Origin: Pseudochelatococcus sp050946405
GTDB taxonomy: Bacteria > Pseudomonadota > Alphaproteobacteria > Rhizobiales > Beijerinckiaceae
Direction: 5' to 3'
NCBI RefSeq assembly: GCF_050946405.1
Contig: NZ_JBMNUS010000006.1
Location: forward strand, 186,001-250,000
DNA: 64,000 nt
The position numbers and the translations under genes were made by a program. Below the pieces are notes generated by a model. That model searched no databases, had not been told where the DNA came from, and saw nothing but the letters and a program-made list of their open reading frames with translations. The number at the start of each line of letters is the position of its first letter. The stretch's first letter is position 1. Shown here in pieces: positions 1-7,405 of this stretch.

Positions 1-2201
1 AGGACCGTGGCCACGGGGCCGCGGCCGCGGTCGAGCTTGGCCTCGATCACGGTGCCCTCGGCGGAGTGTCCGGCGTTCGCCTTCAGCTCCAGAATCTCGG
101 CCTGCAACTGGAGACCCTCCAGCAGCTTGTCGAGATTGGTGCCGACCTTGGCGGAGACCTCGAATTCGAGTGTCTCGCCGCCCATCGATTCGACCATGAC
201 GCTGTGTTGCAGCAGTTCCGTGCGCACCCGCTGCGGGTTGGCGTCCGGCTTGTCGATCTTGTTGATCGCCACGATCATCGGCACCTGCGCCGCGTTGGCG
301 TGGTTGATGGCCTCGATCGTCTGCGGCATCACGCCGTCGTCGGCCGCCACCACCAGCACCACGATGTCCGTGACCTTCGCGCCGCGTGCGCGCATGGCGG
401 TGAACGCGGCGTGGCCGGGCGTGTCGATGAAGGTGATCTTGCCGCCGAGCGGCGACGTCACCTGATAGGCGCCGATATGCTGCGTGATGCCGCCGGCCTC
501 GCCGGACACGACATTGGCATGGCGAATCGCGTCGAGCAGCGACGTCTTGCCGTGGTCGACGTGGCCCATGATCGTGACCACCGGCGGGCGCTGCTCCAGA
601 TCGCCCTCGGCGTCGGGCGTCGCGTCGAACAGGCCCTCTTCCACGTCCGATTCGGCCACGCGCTTGACGGTGTGCCCGAGTTCCTCGGCGATGAGCTGGG
701 CGGTGTCGGCGTCGATCACGTCGGTGATCTTGTGCATCTGGCCCTGCTTCATCAGCAGGCGAATCACGTCGACGCCGCGCTCGGCCATGCGCAGCGCCAG
801 CTCCTGGATGGTGATCGTTTCGGGAATCACCACCTCGCGGATGATCTTTTCCTTCGGCTCGACGGCCTGCTGGCCGCGCATGCGCTGCTGCCTGCGGCGG
901 AATGCGGCGACGGAATGCGTGCGCTCGCCGTCGTCGCCGGCCGTCGCCGCCGTTACCGTCAGGCGGCCGCGGCGCTTCTCGTCGCCGGCGCCCTTGGCCG
1001 GGCGCGCCGGCGGCAGCGCCGGGCGCGCGGGTGCTCCGCCGCCGGGACGGCGTGCCGAACGCGCGCTGTCGCCGTCTTCTGCCGCTGCCGCGACGCGTCC
1101 CCGCGCGGGCGCGGGTGCTGGCGCGGCAGCGGCCGGCGTGCCGCCGGCGGTCCGCCGGGGCGGGGCCTGATCGGTTGCCGGCCGTTCCCGCGTGCGGGGG
1201 GCAGCCGGCGCGGCGGCCGTTTGTCCGGCATCCGCGCCGAGACGGCGGCGCGCTTCTTCTTCCGAGCGACGCTTGAGTTCTTCTTCCTGACGGCGGCGCT
1301 CTTCCTCCTCGCGCTTGCGCGCTTCGGCGGCCTCACGCTCGATCTTCTCGCGCGCCTCGCGCTCGGCGCGCAGCTTCGCTTCCTCGATGGCGCGGCGGCG
1401 CTCTTCTTCCTCGCGCTTCCTCGCTTCGGTCAGCGCGTGCATGCGCGCATCGCGTTCCTCGTCCGTCAGCGTCCGCAGCACCACGCCGGAACCGCCGCGC
1501 TGTCCGCCTCCCGAGCGACCTCCGGGGCGACCGCCGCCGCCCGCGCGGCCGCCGGGGCCGCCCTGACGCCCCTGCGGCGCCGGCGGTGTCCGCACCGGAT
1601 TGGCGGGCGCGGGGGCGATCCGCGCCGGCGGTGCCGACTTGGCGGGCTGTGCGGGTTTGGCAGGCTGCGCCGGCGTGGCGGGCTGCGCCTGTGCGGCGGC
1701 GGGCTCCTTCCGTGCGGCGGCGCTTCCGGTGTCGGCTTTCGCCGCCGGAGCGGGCGTGGCGACGGGAGCGGCCGGCGCGGACGCATCGGGAGTTGCCGGG
1801 ACGGGCGCGGCCGGCTTCGTTTCGGTGGCGACGGGCGCAACCGGCTTCACTTCAGCCGGGGCGGAAGCCTGCGCGGCTGCCGGCTTCTCCGGGACGGCGG
1901 CCGTCACGGCCGGCTTCGTTTCCGCGACGGGCGCGACCGGCTGCGGCGCGGGAGGCACGGCGGGCGCCGCCTTCGGCGCAGGCGCGGGCGCCGCCGCAGC
2001 GGGCGCAGGCGGCGTCTCCTTCGTTTCACCGGCAGCGGGCGCGATCACCCGGCGCTTCACCTTTTCCACCACCACGGCCTTGCTGCGCCCGTGAGAAAAA
2101 CTCTGGCGCACGACGCCCTGTTCGACAGGGCGCTTCAGCGTCAGCGTCTTCGATGGCGTCACGCTCAGCGTCTTGTCGTTCGGGTTCTTGGTATCGGTCA
2201 T
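1..2201 (-). CDS. infB: Translation initiation factor IF-2 (3' end beyond the window)
   Basis: IF-2 is the GTPase that places initiator tRNA on the 30S subunit and promotes subunit joining. About 733 residues are visible; the C-terminal part lies left of position 1. The first ~540 residues are a low-complexity Ala/Pro/Arg/Lys region, longer than in Gammaproteobacteria but usual in Alphaproteobacteria. The P-loop GHVDHGKT begins near residue 546, followed by the switch II motif (GTPGHAAF) and the NKID base-specificity motif. I chose ATG 2201 because the product then begins MTDTKNPNDK, the usual start in this order; ATG 2231 is in frame and overlaps the upstream stop as ATGA, so it is a real alternative. 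It is the last visible gene of the rimP-nusA-ylxR-infB operon. Confidence 0.97.
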   Translation of the reverse strand, partial: MTDTKNPNDKTLSVTPSKTLTLKRPVEQGVVRQSFSHGRSKAVVVEKVKRRVIAPAAGETKETPPAPAAAAPAPAPKAAPAVPPAPQPVAPVAETKPAVTAAVPEKPAAAQASAPAEVKPVAPVATETKPAAPVPATPDASAPAAPVATPAPAAKADTGSAAARKEPAAAQAQPATPAQPAKPAQPAKSAPPARIAPAPANPVRTPPAPQGRQGGPGGRAGGGGRPGGRSGGGQRGGSGVVLRTLTDEERDARMHALTEARKREEEERRRAIEEAKLRAEREAREKIEREAAEARKREEEERRRQEEELKRRSEEEARRRLGADAGQTAAAPAAPRTRERPATDQAPPRRTAGGTPAAAAPAPAPARGRVAAAAEDGDSARSARRPGGGAPARPALPPARPAKGAGDEKRRGRLTVTAATAGDDGERTHSVAAFRRRQQRMRGQQAVEPKEKIIREVVIPETITIQELALRMAERGVDVIRLLMKQGQMHKITDVIDADTAQLIAEELGHTVKRVAESDVEEGLFDATPDAEGDLEQRPPVVTIMGHVDHGKTSLLDAIRHANVVSGEAGGITQHIGAYQVTSPLGGKITFIDTPGHAAFTAMRARGAKVTDIVVLVVAADDGVMPQTIEAINHANAAQVPMIVAINKIDKPDANPQRVRTELLQHSVMVESMGGETLEFEVSAKVGTNLDKLLEGLQLQAEILELKANAGHSAEGTVIEAKLDRGRGPVATV
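1640..1693. repeat. 18-bp imperfect tandem repeat inside infB
   Basis: Three consecutive 18-bp units (1640-1657, 1658-1675, 1676-1693) share most bases and encode an Ala/Pro/Lys hexapeptide pattern in the disordered N-terminal part of IF-2. It is a multiple of three, so the frame is kept. It is the 18-bp counterpart of the 15-bp repeats found elsewhere in this window. Confidence 0.7.
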
Positions 2202-2227
2202 TCCGTCGGTGTCCTGCGCCTTCGCGT

Positions 2228-2989
2228 TCATTCTTGCCCCATGATCGCCTCGTCGTCCGGCTTCCCGCCGCGCTCAGGTTCCTCGGAACCCGTTTCCGCT
2301 GCGGCGGAAGCCTCGCTGGGAGGCGTCGAAAACCCTGTCGTGGAATAACGGGCCAGTCTGTGCCAGCGCGTCATAAAACCGTCGCTTCCCGATCCGGCGA
2401 CAAGAGCTGCATGTATCACATGTGTGCGCCCCAAAGCCAAATCCAAATGCGAACCCTCAAAACAATCAATGACCGGAACGGCATCCGATCGTTCATTGTG
2501 GCCGCGGCGCAACGCCTGCGCCAGTTTGCGGCGACCGTCCGGCGCCGCTTCCCGCGCGTGGATGAGCGCGGCGATGACGGCCTTGCCTTCCGCGGCGGCG
2601 AGCGCCTCCACCTTGCCGAAGCCCGTCACCACGGCTCCCGCCTTGTTGGCGAGCGCCAGCGCCTGCAAGGCATCCCGGCGCAGCAGCGCCTCGACATCGT
2701 CGGCCAGCGTGGCGGAGACCTTCACGCCCGCCTTCAGGCCGCGGGCGAAGGTCTTGCCGCGCGCGGCCGCGGCAACGGCCTCGCGCGTCGCCTCGATCCA
2801 GACGCCCCGCCCCGGCAGGCGGGCGCGGATGTCGGGCACCACGGTCCTGTCCGGTGCGGCGACGAAGCGAATCATCGCCTCTTTCGCCATCGGCCGGCGC
2901 GACAGGGCGCAAGTCCGGCTGTCTTCGCGCCGGCTGTCTTCTTGCCGGCTGTCCTCGCCCGCCGGATCGTGCCTTTCGGATCGTGGCAA
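2228..2989 (-). CDS. YlxR-family RNA-binding protein (DUF448, possible L7Ae-like C-terminal part)
   Basis: This is the small RNA-binding protein that sits between nusA and infB in many bacteria. The YlxR signature is visible as RTCALSRRPM followed by IRFV and a GRGVWI segment. The middle (LADDVEALL, LALANKAGAVVTGFGKV) resembles the L7Ae-like domain that alphaproteobacterial versions carry. I chose TTG 2989 because it is preceded by a strong GGAGGG at seven bases and lies 20 bases after the nusA stop; ATG 3070 would overlap nusA and has no visible Shine-Dalgarno sequence. The N-terminus contains a 15-bp tandem repeat that encodes EDSRQ/EDSRR/EDSRT. The stop overlaps ATG 2231 of infB. Its binding target in alphaproteobacteria is not established by this sequence. 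Confidence 0.88.
   Translation of the reverse strand: MPRSERHDPAGEDSRQEDSRREDSRTCALSRRPMAKEAMIRFVAAPDRTVVPDIRARLPGRGVWIEATREAVAAAARGKTFARGLKAGVKVSATLADDVEALLRRDALQALALANKAGAVVTGFGKVEALAAAEGKAVIAALIHAREAAPDGRRKLAQALRRGHNERSDAVPVIDCFEGSHLDLALGRTHVIHAALVAGSGSDGFMTRWHRLARYSTTGFSTPPSEASAAAETGSEEPERGGKPDDEAIMGQE
2915..2959. repeat. 15-bp tandem repeat in ylxR
   Basis: Three adjacent 15-bp units (2915-2929, 2930-2944, 2945-2959) sharing CCGGCTGTC encode a repeated Glu-Asp-Ser-Arg pentad on the minus strand. They lie between the chosen start and the conserved YlxR core, so copy number could change without harming the fold. Confidence 0.85.
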
Positions 2990-3008
2990 ACCCGCTCCCT
3001 CCGCCTCG

Positions 3009-4634
3009 TTACGCCTGCCCGGCGGCTTCGGCGTCGGCGGCGTCCGCCGCCTCGCCGTCGTCTCCGCCATCGACGGGCTCGGGCGCCTCGATCCAGCCGG
3101 CCGCCACGCGCGCGGCTATGATCATGTCCTCGGCTTCCTGGCGGGAAATCTCGAAGCCGTCGAGAATGCCCTTGTGCCGGGTGACGTCGTGCCCCTTGCG
3201 CTCCGACCACCCGGCCAGCTCGTCCGTCGCGCAGCCGGCCAGGTCTTCCACGGTGCGGATGTCGTTCTCGCCGAAGGCGACGAGCATGGGCGTGGTCACG
3301 CCGTCGATGGCGCGCAGTTCGTCCGCGACGCCGAGCTCCTTGCGGCGCGCATCCTGCTCCGCCTCGATGCGCGCCAGATAACCCTGCGCGCGCGACTGGA
3401 TCTCGGCCGCCGTGTCCTCGTCGAAGCCCTGGATCGCCGTCAGCTCGCCGAGTTCGACGAAGGCGATTTCCTCGACGGACCGGAAACCCTCCGATGCCAG
3501 CAATTGACCGACCACCTCGTCGACATCGAGCGATTCCATGAAGATGGCCGTGCGCTCCGCGAATTCCTTCTGGCGACGCTCCGATTCCTCGTGCTCGGTC
3601 AGGATGTCGATGTCCCAGCCCGTGAGCTGCGAGGCGAGGCGCACGTTCTGGCCGCGCCGGCCGATGGCGAGCGAGAGCTGCTCGTCCGGCACCACGACCT
3701 CGATGCGCTCGGAATCCTCGTCCAGCACCACCTTCATCACTTCGGCCGGTTGCAGCGCGTTGACGATGAACGTCGCCGCGTCATGCGACCAGGGAATGAT
3801 GTCCACCTTCTCGCCCTGCAATTCCTGCACCACGGCCTGCACGCGCGAGCCGCGCATGCCGACGCAGGCGCCCACCGGATCGATGGAGGAATCGCGCGAA
3901 ATCACCGCGATCTTGGCGCGGGAGCCCGGATCGCGGGCCACCGCCTTGATCTCCACGACATTGTCGTAGATCTCCGGCACTTCCTGCGCGAACAGCTTCG
4001 CCATGAACTGCGGATGGGTGCGGGAGAGGAAGATCTGCGGCCCGCGCGTCTCGCGGCGCACGTCGTAGACATAGGCGCGGATGCGGTCGCCGGGCCGGAA
4101 AGTCTCGCGCGGAATGAGTTCGTCGCGGCGCACGATGGCCTCGGCGCGCCCCATGTCGACGATGACGTTGCCGTATTCCACCCGCTTGACCGCGCCGTTG
4201 ACGATCTCGCCGATGCGGTCCTTGTATTCCTCGTACTGGCGGTCGCGCTCGGCCTCGCGCACCTTCTGCACGATCACCTGCTTGGCCGACTGCGCGGCGA
4301 TGCGGCCGAAGTCGAACGGCGGCAGCGTGTCGGAAATCGAATCGCCGATCTGGGCCGCCGGATTGTGGCGGCGCGCGTCGATCAGGCTGATCTGCGTCGC
4401 CGGGTTGTCGAGATCGGCATCGTCGACGACGAGCAGGTGGCGCGACAGGCGCAGTTCGCCGGTGCGCGGGTCGATTTCCGCGTGGATGTCGGTTTCCGCC
4501 CCGTAGCGCGAGCGCGCCGCCTTGGCAATGGCGTCCTCCATCGCCTCGATCACGATGGCGCGGTCGATGGCCTTCTCGCGCGATACGGCGTCGGCGATCT
4601 GCAGAAGCTCAAGCCTGTTGGCACTGACGGTCAT
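3009..4634 (-). CDS. nusA: Transcription termination/antitermination factor NusA
   Basis: NusA binds RNA polymerase and nascent RNA and tunes pausing, termination and antitermination. The 541-residue product has the expected order: N-terminal polymerase-binding domain (MTVSANRLELLQIADAV), an S1 domain, two KH domains (DPVGACVGMRGSR; LAIGRRGQNVRLAS) and a long acidic C-terminal part with two helix-hairpin repeats typical of Proteobacteria. ATG 4634 is preceded by GGAGTGG. The start overlaps the rimP stop as ATGA, and ylxR begins 20 bases after its stop, so the set is translationally coupled. Confidence 0.97.
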   Translation of the reverse strand: MTVSANRLELLQIADAVSREKAIDRAIVIEAMEDAIAKAARSRYGAETDIHAEIDPRTGELRLSRHLLVVDDADLDNPATQISLIDARRHNPAAQIGDSISDTLPPFDFGRIAAQSAKQVIVQKVREAERDRQYEEYKDRIGEIVNGAVKRVEYGNVIVDMGRAEAIVRRDELIPRETFRPGDRIRAYVYDVRRETRGPQIFLSRTHPQFMAKLFAQEVPEIYDNVVEIKAVARDPGSRAKIAVISRDSSIDPVGACVGMRGSRVQAVVQELQGEKVDIIPWSHDAATFIVNALQPAEVMKVVLDEDSERIEVVVPDEQLSLAIGRRGQNVRLASQLTGWDIDILTEHEESERRQKEFAERTAIFMESLDVDEVVGQLLASEGFRSVEEIAFVELGELTAIQGFDEDTAAEIQSRAQGYLARIEAEQDARRKELGVADELRAIDGVTTPMLVAFGENDIRTVEDLAGCATDELAGWSERKGHDVTRHKGILDGFEISRQEAEDMIIAARVAAGWIEAPEPVDGGDDGEAADAADAEAAGQA

Positions 4635-5371
4635 CCGCCACTCCTTCCGTGGGTTTTGCCGAGGGTCTTGCTGTCGGCGCCTGCTTTCCCGCCCCTGGGC
4701 GCGCCGGACTTCTTCCTGCCGGCGCCGGGGCCGGAGGGGCCGGGCGGGGCGGGCGTATTGTCGTTGTCGGCGTCTTGCGGGAGTTCCTCGTCGGCGGAAT
4801 CGGCCTCCTCCTCGCGGGCGGCGCGCAGCGCTTCCCTGACGAGCGCGTCGGTCAGCACGAGGCGCGCCGCGCCGATGTCGCGCAGGGGCAGCGCCGCCAC
4901 CGGGTCCTCGCCGTCCGCCGCGTCGGGCAGCTCGATGAGCGCGTGATCGTCGCGCACGCCCCGCAGGATGCCGCGAAAACGCTTGCGGCCGTTGAGAGGC
5001 AGCGCAAGATCGATGCGCGCCTCGTGGCCCGCCCAGCGGATGAAGTCGCCGGCGCGCACGAGCGGCCGGTCGATGCCGGGCGAGGAAATCTCGAGATTGT
5101 AGTTGCCGTCGATCGGGTCTTCGAGGTCGAGCGCCGGCGACACGGCGCGGCTGACGGCCTCGCAATCGTCGACGCTCATGCCGCCGTCGGGCCGCTCGGC
5201 CATGATCTGAACCGTGCAGCCGGCCTGTGCCGTCACCTTGACGCGCACCAGCCGATAACCGAGATCCACCAGCACGGGCTCGACGATCGCAGCCACCCGC
5301 GCGGCCACGCCGGTTTCGGTCGTCAGCCGCCGATCCTGCTGCGCGTGGTGAGAATTGTCAGTCGGTTCCAT
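4631..5371 (-). CDS. rimP: Ribosome maturation factor RimP
   Basis: RimP is needed for 30S subunit maturation. The 246-residue protein has the conserved core: an N-terminal alpha/beta domain (LGYRLVRVKV), the DDCEAVSRAVS segment, the DYNLEISSPGIDRPL-like segment (here NYNLEISSPGIDRPL) and a C-terminal SH3-like domain (RFRGILRGV). The last ~60 residues are an acidic then basic disordered tail, as in other alphaproteobacteria. It is the first gene of the operon; the stop overlaps the nusA ATG. A promoter is visible about 140-170 bases upstream. Confidence 0.96.
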   Translation of the reverse strand: MEPTDNSHHAQQDRRLTTETGVAARVAAIVEPVLVDLGYRLVRVKVTAQAGCTVQIMAERPDGGMSVDDCEAVSRAVSPALDLEDPIDGNYNLEISSPGIDRPLVRAGDFIRWAGHEARIDLALPLNGRKRFRGILRGVRDDHALIELPDAADGEDPVAALPLRDIGAARLVLTDALVREALRAAREEEADSADEELPQDADNDNTPAPPGPSGPGAGRKKSGAPRGGKAGADSKTLGKTHGRSGG

Positions 5372-5513
5372 AGGCTCTCGTCAGGGGTTTTCGTCAAAAG
5401 GTTTTCTCAGAGGCCGGCACGGCGATGACGCCGATGGGGCAATGCGAAAAAGAGCGGTTCCGGCGGAACCACTCATCCTAACAGCCCATATGAACCATCT
5501 GATGTGATGGCTC

Positions 5514-5542
5514 AATATAGTCCAGCCCGTCCTGCGGCGCAA
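5514..5542 (-). promoter_or_regulatory. Sigma-70-type promoter of the rimP-nusA-ylxR-infB operon
   Basis: On the minus strand TTGCGC (5542-5537) and TATATT (5519-5514) are separated by exactly 17 bases. The -10 matches the consensus at five of six positions. This leaves a 5' leader of about 135 bases before the rimP ATG at 5371. The leader holds no gene I can support; a short minus-strand open frame at 5381-5623 overlaps the promoter and looks like chance. Confidence 0.65.
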
Positions 5543-5675
5543 GTGCTGATTCGTCGCCCGCCGAAACGCGCCGCGCGGCGCTCGGGTCAAGGCCGCGCAA
5601 TGCCGGTCGGCGGCCGCGGCCATCCTTGCGAGCCGGGGTTATCGTTATGAATCGCGTCGCGGGTGCTATTTCGAT

Positions 5676-5703
5676 TTGACATGCGTCGCCAAGCCGATTA
5701 ACG
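5676..5703 (+). promoter_or_regulatory. Promoter of the FYDLN protein gene
   Basis: A perfect TTGACA (5676-5681) is followed after 16 bases by TTAACG (5698-5703), a weak -10. The predicted transcript starts near 5710, which excludes the upstream in-frame TTG at 5676 as a start codon, since that TTG is the -35 itself. Confidence 0.5.
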
Positions 5704-5738
5704 GGATCGCTCCGTATTTATCTGGAGTGACAGCGACC

Positions 5739-6116
5739 GTGGCGAAACCGGAACTCGGCACGAAGCGCCAATGCCTGAGCTGCGGCGCCAAGTTTTATGA
5801 TCTGAACAGGGATCCTATCCTGTGTCCGAAGTGCGGCGCCCCGTTCCAGGCGTCTGTCGTGCGCCCCGTGCCGGCGCCCGCCAACGACGTGGATGACGAC
5901 GAGGCGGGACTGGAGACGGAAGCCGTCGATCTGGTTTCGCTCGATGACGTCGCCTCGCAGGAAGACACGCCCGAATCGGCGGGCGATGACGACGATATCG
6001 ACCTCGGGGAGGATCTTCCCGACGACGAGGAGACCTTCCTGGCCGATGAGGACGAGGAAAACGACGACGTTTCCGGCCTTATCGACGGGGATATCGACAC
6101 CGAGGAGGAAAATTGA
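5739..6116 (+). CDS. FYDLN-motif acidic zinc-ribbon protein (TIGR02300 family)
   Basis: This is a 125-residue protein of a family common in Alphaproteobacteria and named after its FYDLN motif. It begins VAKPELGTKR and carries FYDLNRDP flanked by two CxxC pairs (CLSC and CPKC), so it should bind one zinc ion. The rest is highly acidic and probably disordered. GTG 5739 was chosen: GGAGTGA lies about nine bases upstream, AKPELGTKR is the usual N-terminus, and the promoter lies before it. It lies just upstream of the tRNA-Ala pair. Its function is not known to me; zinc-dependent nucleic-acid or protein contact is only a guess from the ribbon. Confidence 0.9.
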   Translation: MAKPELGTKRQCLSCGAKFYDLNRDPILCPKCGAPFQASVVRPVPAPANDVDDDEAGLETEAVDLVSLDDVASQEDTPESAGDDDDIDLGEDLPDDEETFLADEDEENDDVSGLIDGDIDTEEEN

Positions 6117-6140
6117 CGGTGTTTTGCCAGCATTCGAGGC

Positions 6141-6169
6141 TTGAGCCGGACGAGAGTTGGCGCTATAGA
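6141..6169 (+). promoter_or_regulatory. Promoter of the tRNA-Ala pair
   Basis: TTGAGC (6141-6146) and TATAGA (6164-6169) are separated by exactly 17 bases, with the first tRNA beginning about 58 bases after the expected start of transcription. This is the best promoter-like pair between the FYDLN gene and the tRNAs. Confidence 0.6.
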
Positions 6170-6233
6170 AACCGCTACTGATTCTTCAGCGGTCGGTAGC
6201 GCGGCGCTTCCCAAGGTGCCGCGCGTTTCAGTT

Positions 6234-6309
<76 letters not shown>

Positions 6310-6413
6310 GTTTCCCCTCGGTTTCGTGCGCAAGGGCGTTCGAAGTCGATGGATGTAGGCGCCTGCTTCTGGCGCGTCTGTTGAGAGGGCAAGCGGGAAA
6401 CCGCATGCTTGAT

Positions 6414-6489
<76 letters not shown>

Positions 6490-7304
6490 AATTTCCCTCT
6501 TTTTAAAGACAAGTTTCTCTCGCTTTAGAATCAAGTCCCGGCTGCCGGATGCGGCCGTGTTTCTCGCGGCATGCCGGTTCGTTCGCCCGCCGGTTCGGGA
6601 ATCTGCCGATCCCTTTCCATATTATTTAATGTCACGGCGCCGCTCTTGACGATGCGGATTTCGGCCGTGATCGCGGGGCGTCCTGTTTGCGCCGCTCTCC
6701 GGGCCGCGATCCCGGCGAACGATTTGGCATGCCCGTCGCCCGCGTCGAGGGCGATGGCGCGGATGTGCGCCGGATGCGGCATTCAAGCAGTAATTTTCAG
6801 ACGCAATCATACACTAATTATCATAGTCATTGTCTCCGGCGGCCATTTTCATTCGTTAAATCTGCGTTCGAAAAGCTGTTTAAGGCAGTTTGGCGTACTT
6901 TTTCTTTTGAAAACATCATGAACTTTACGACAAAAAAGCAATCAAAGCCTGCATAAAAATTAATATAAACGCTCAAATTTAGTTCAATAATATCATATTC
7001 AGACAATTATATATAATATATTTAAATAAACATGTATTATTATTTTATATAATATAAATATATAATGATAGGAAGGTGGATTCATTGCGGATATCGTTAT
7101 GTATATTTCATCAGATACGTTTCAACTATGAATGTCATTTTTAACAAATGAAAGTACGAGATATACATTTTACAGAATTATATTGTAGGGTGTTAAGCTT
7201 TTTTTAACTGGTTTTTATGTGGTGCAAATCCGCAACATGGCGATAGTTTCATGACAAAAAAGTCTTGTTTTCTGATTTTCGGCGTAGTGGGTGCGTGCGG
7301 GTCG
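6490..7304. other. Gene-free stretch with an extremely AT-rich core
   Basis: No convincing gene is seen between tRNA-Ala copy 2 and the S-layer-like gene. The open frames at 6531-6782 (minus) and 6687-6956 (plus) have no recognisable content. Composition falls sharply: 6961-7070 has about 13 G or C in 110 bases by hand count (about 12% GC) in a genome otherwise near two-thirds GC. Near 7190 there is a GTTAA...TTAAC palindrome with a T run between the arms. The region could be a bent or upstream-activating leader for the downstream gene. Confidence 0.8.
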
Positions 7305-7334
7305 TTGCGTGGCGGCGCGAGTATGGGGTATAGC
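7305..7334 (+). promoter_or_regulatory. Promoter of the S-layer/RTX-like gene
   Basis: TTGCGT (7305-7310) and TATAGC (7329-7334) are 18 bases apart. Transcription would start near 7341, giving a leader of about 65 bases before ATG 7406. The very AT-rich tract upstream could act as a strong UP-type element. Confidence 0.55.
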
Positions 7335-7405
7335 AGTTCACTAAGGTGCGAGGCAGCTTCGGTCTCGCCGATGCGCCTTTGAACATGAGAAAGAAGGGAT
7401 CCGTC

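Noticed and set aside
66..2348. A 760-codon plus-strand open frame at the left edge
   Set aside because: It is the antisense of infB, whose G domain is unmistakable on the minus strand.
5381..5623. Minus-strand open frame upstream of rimP
   Set aside because: It overlaps the rimP promoter, lacks a ribosome site and has no recognisable content.
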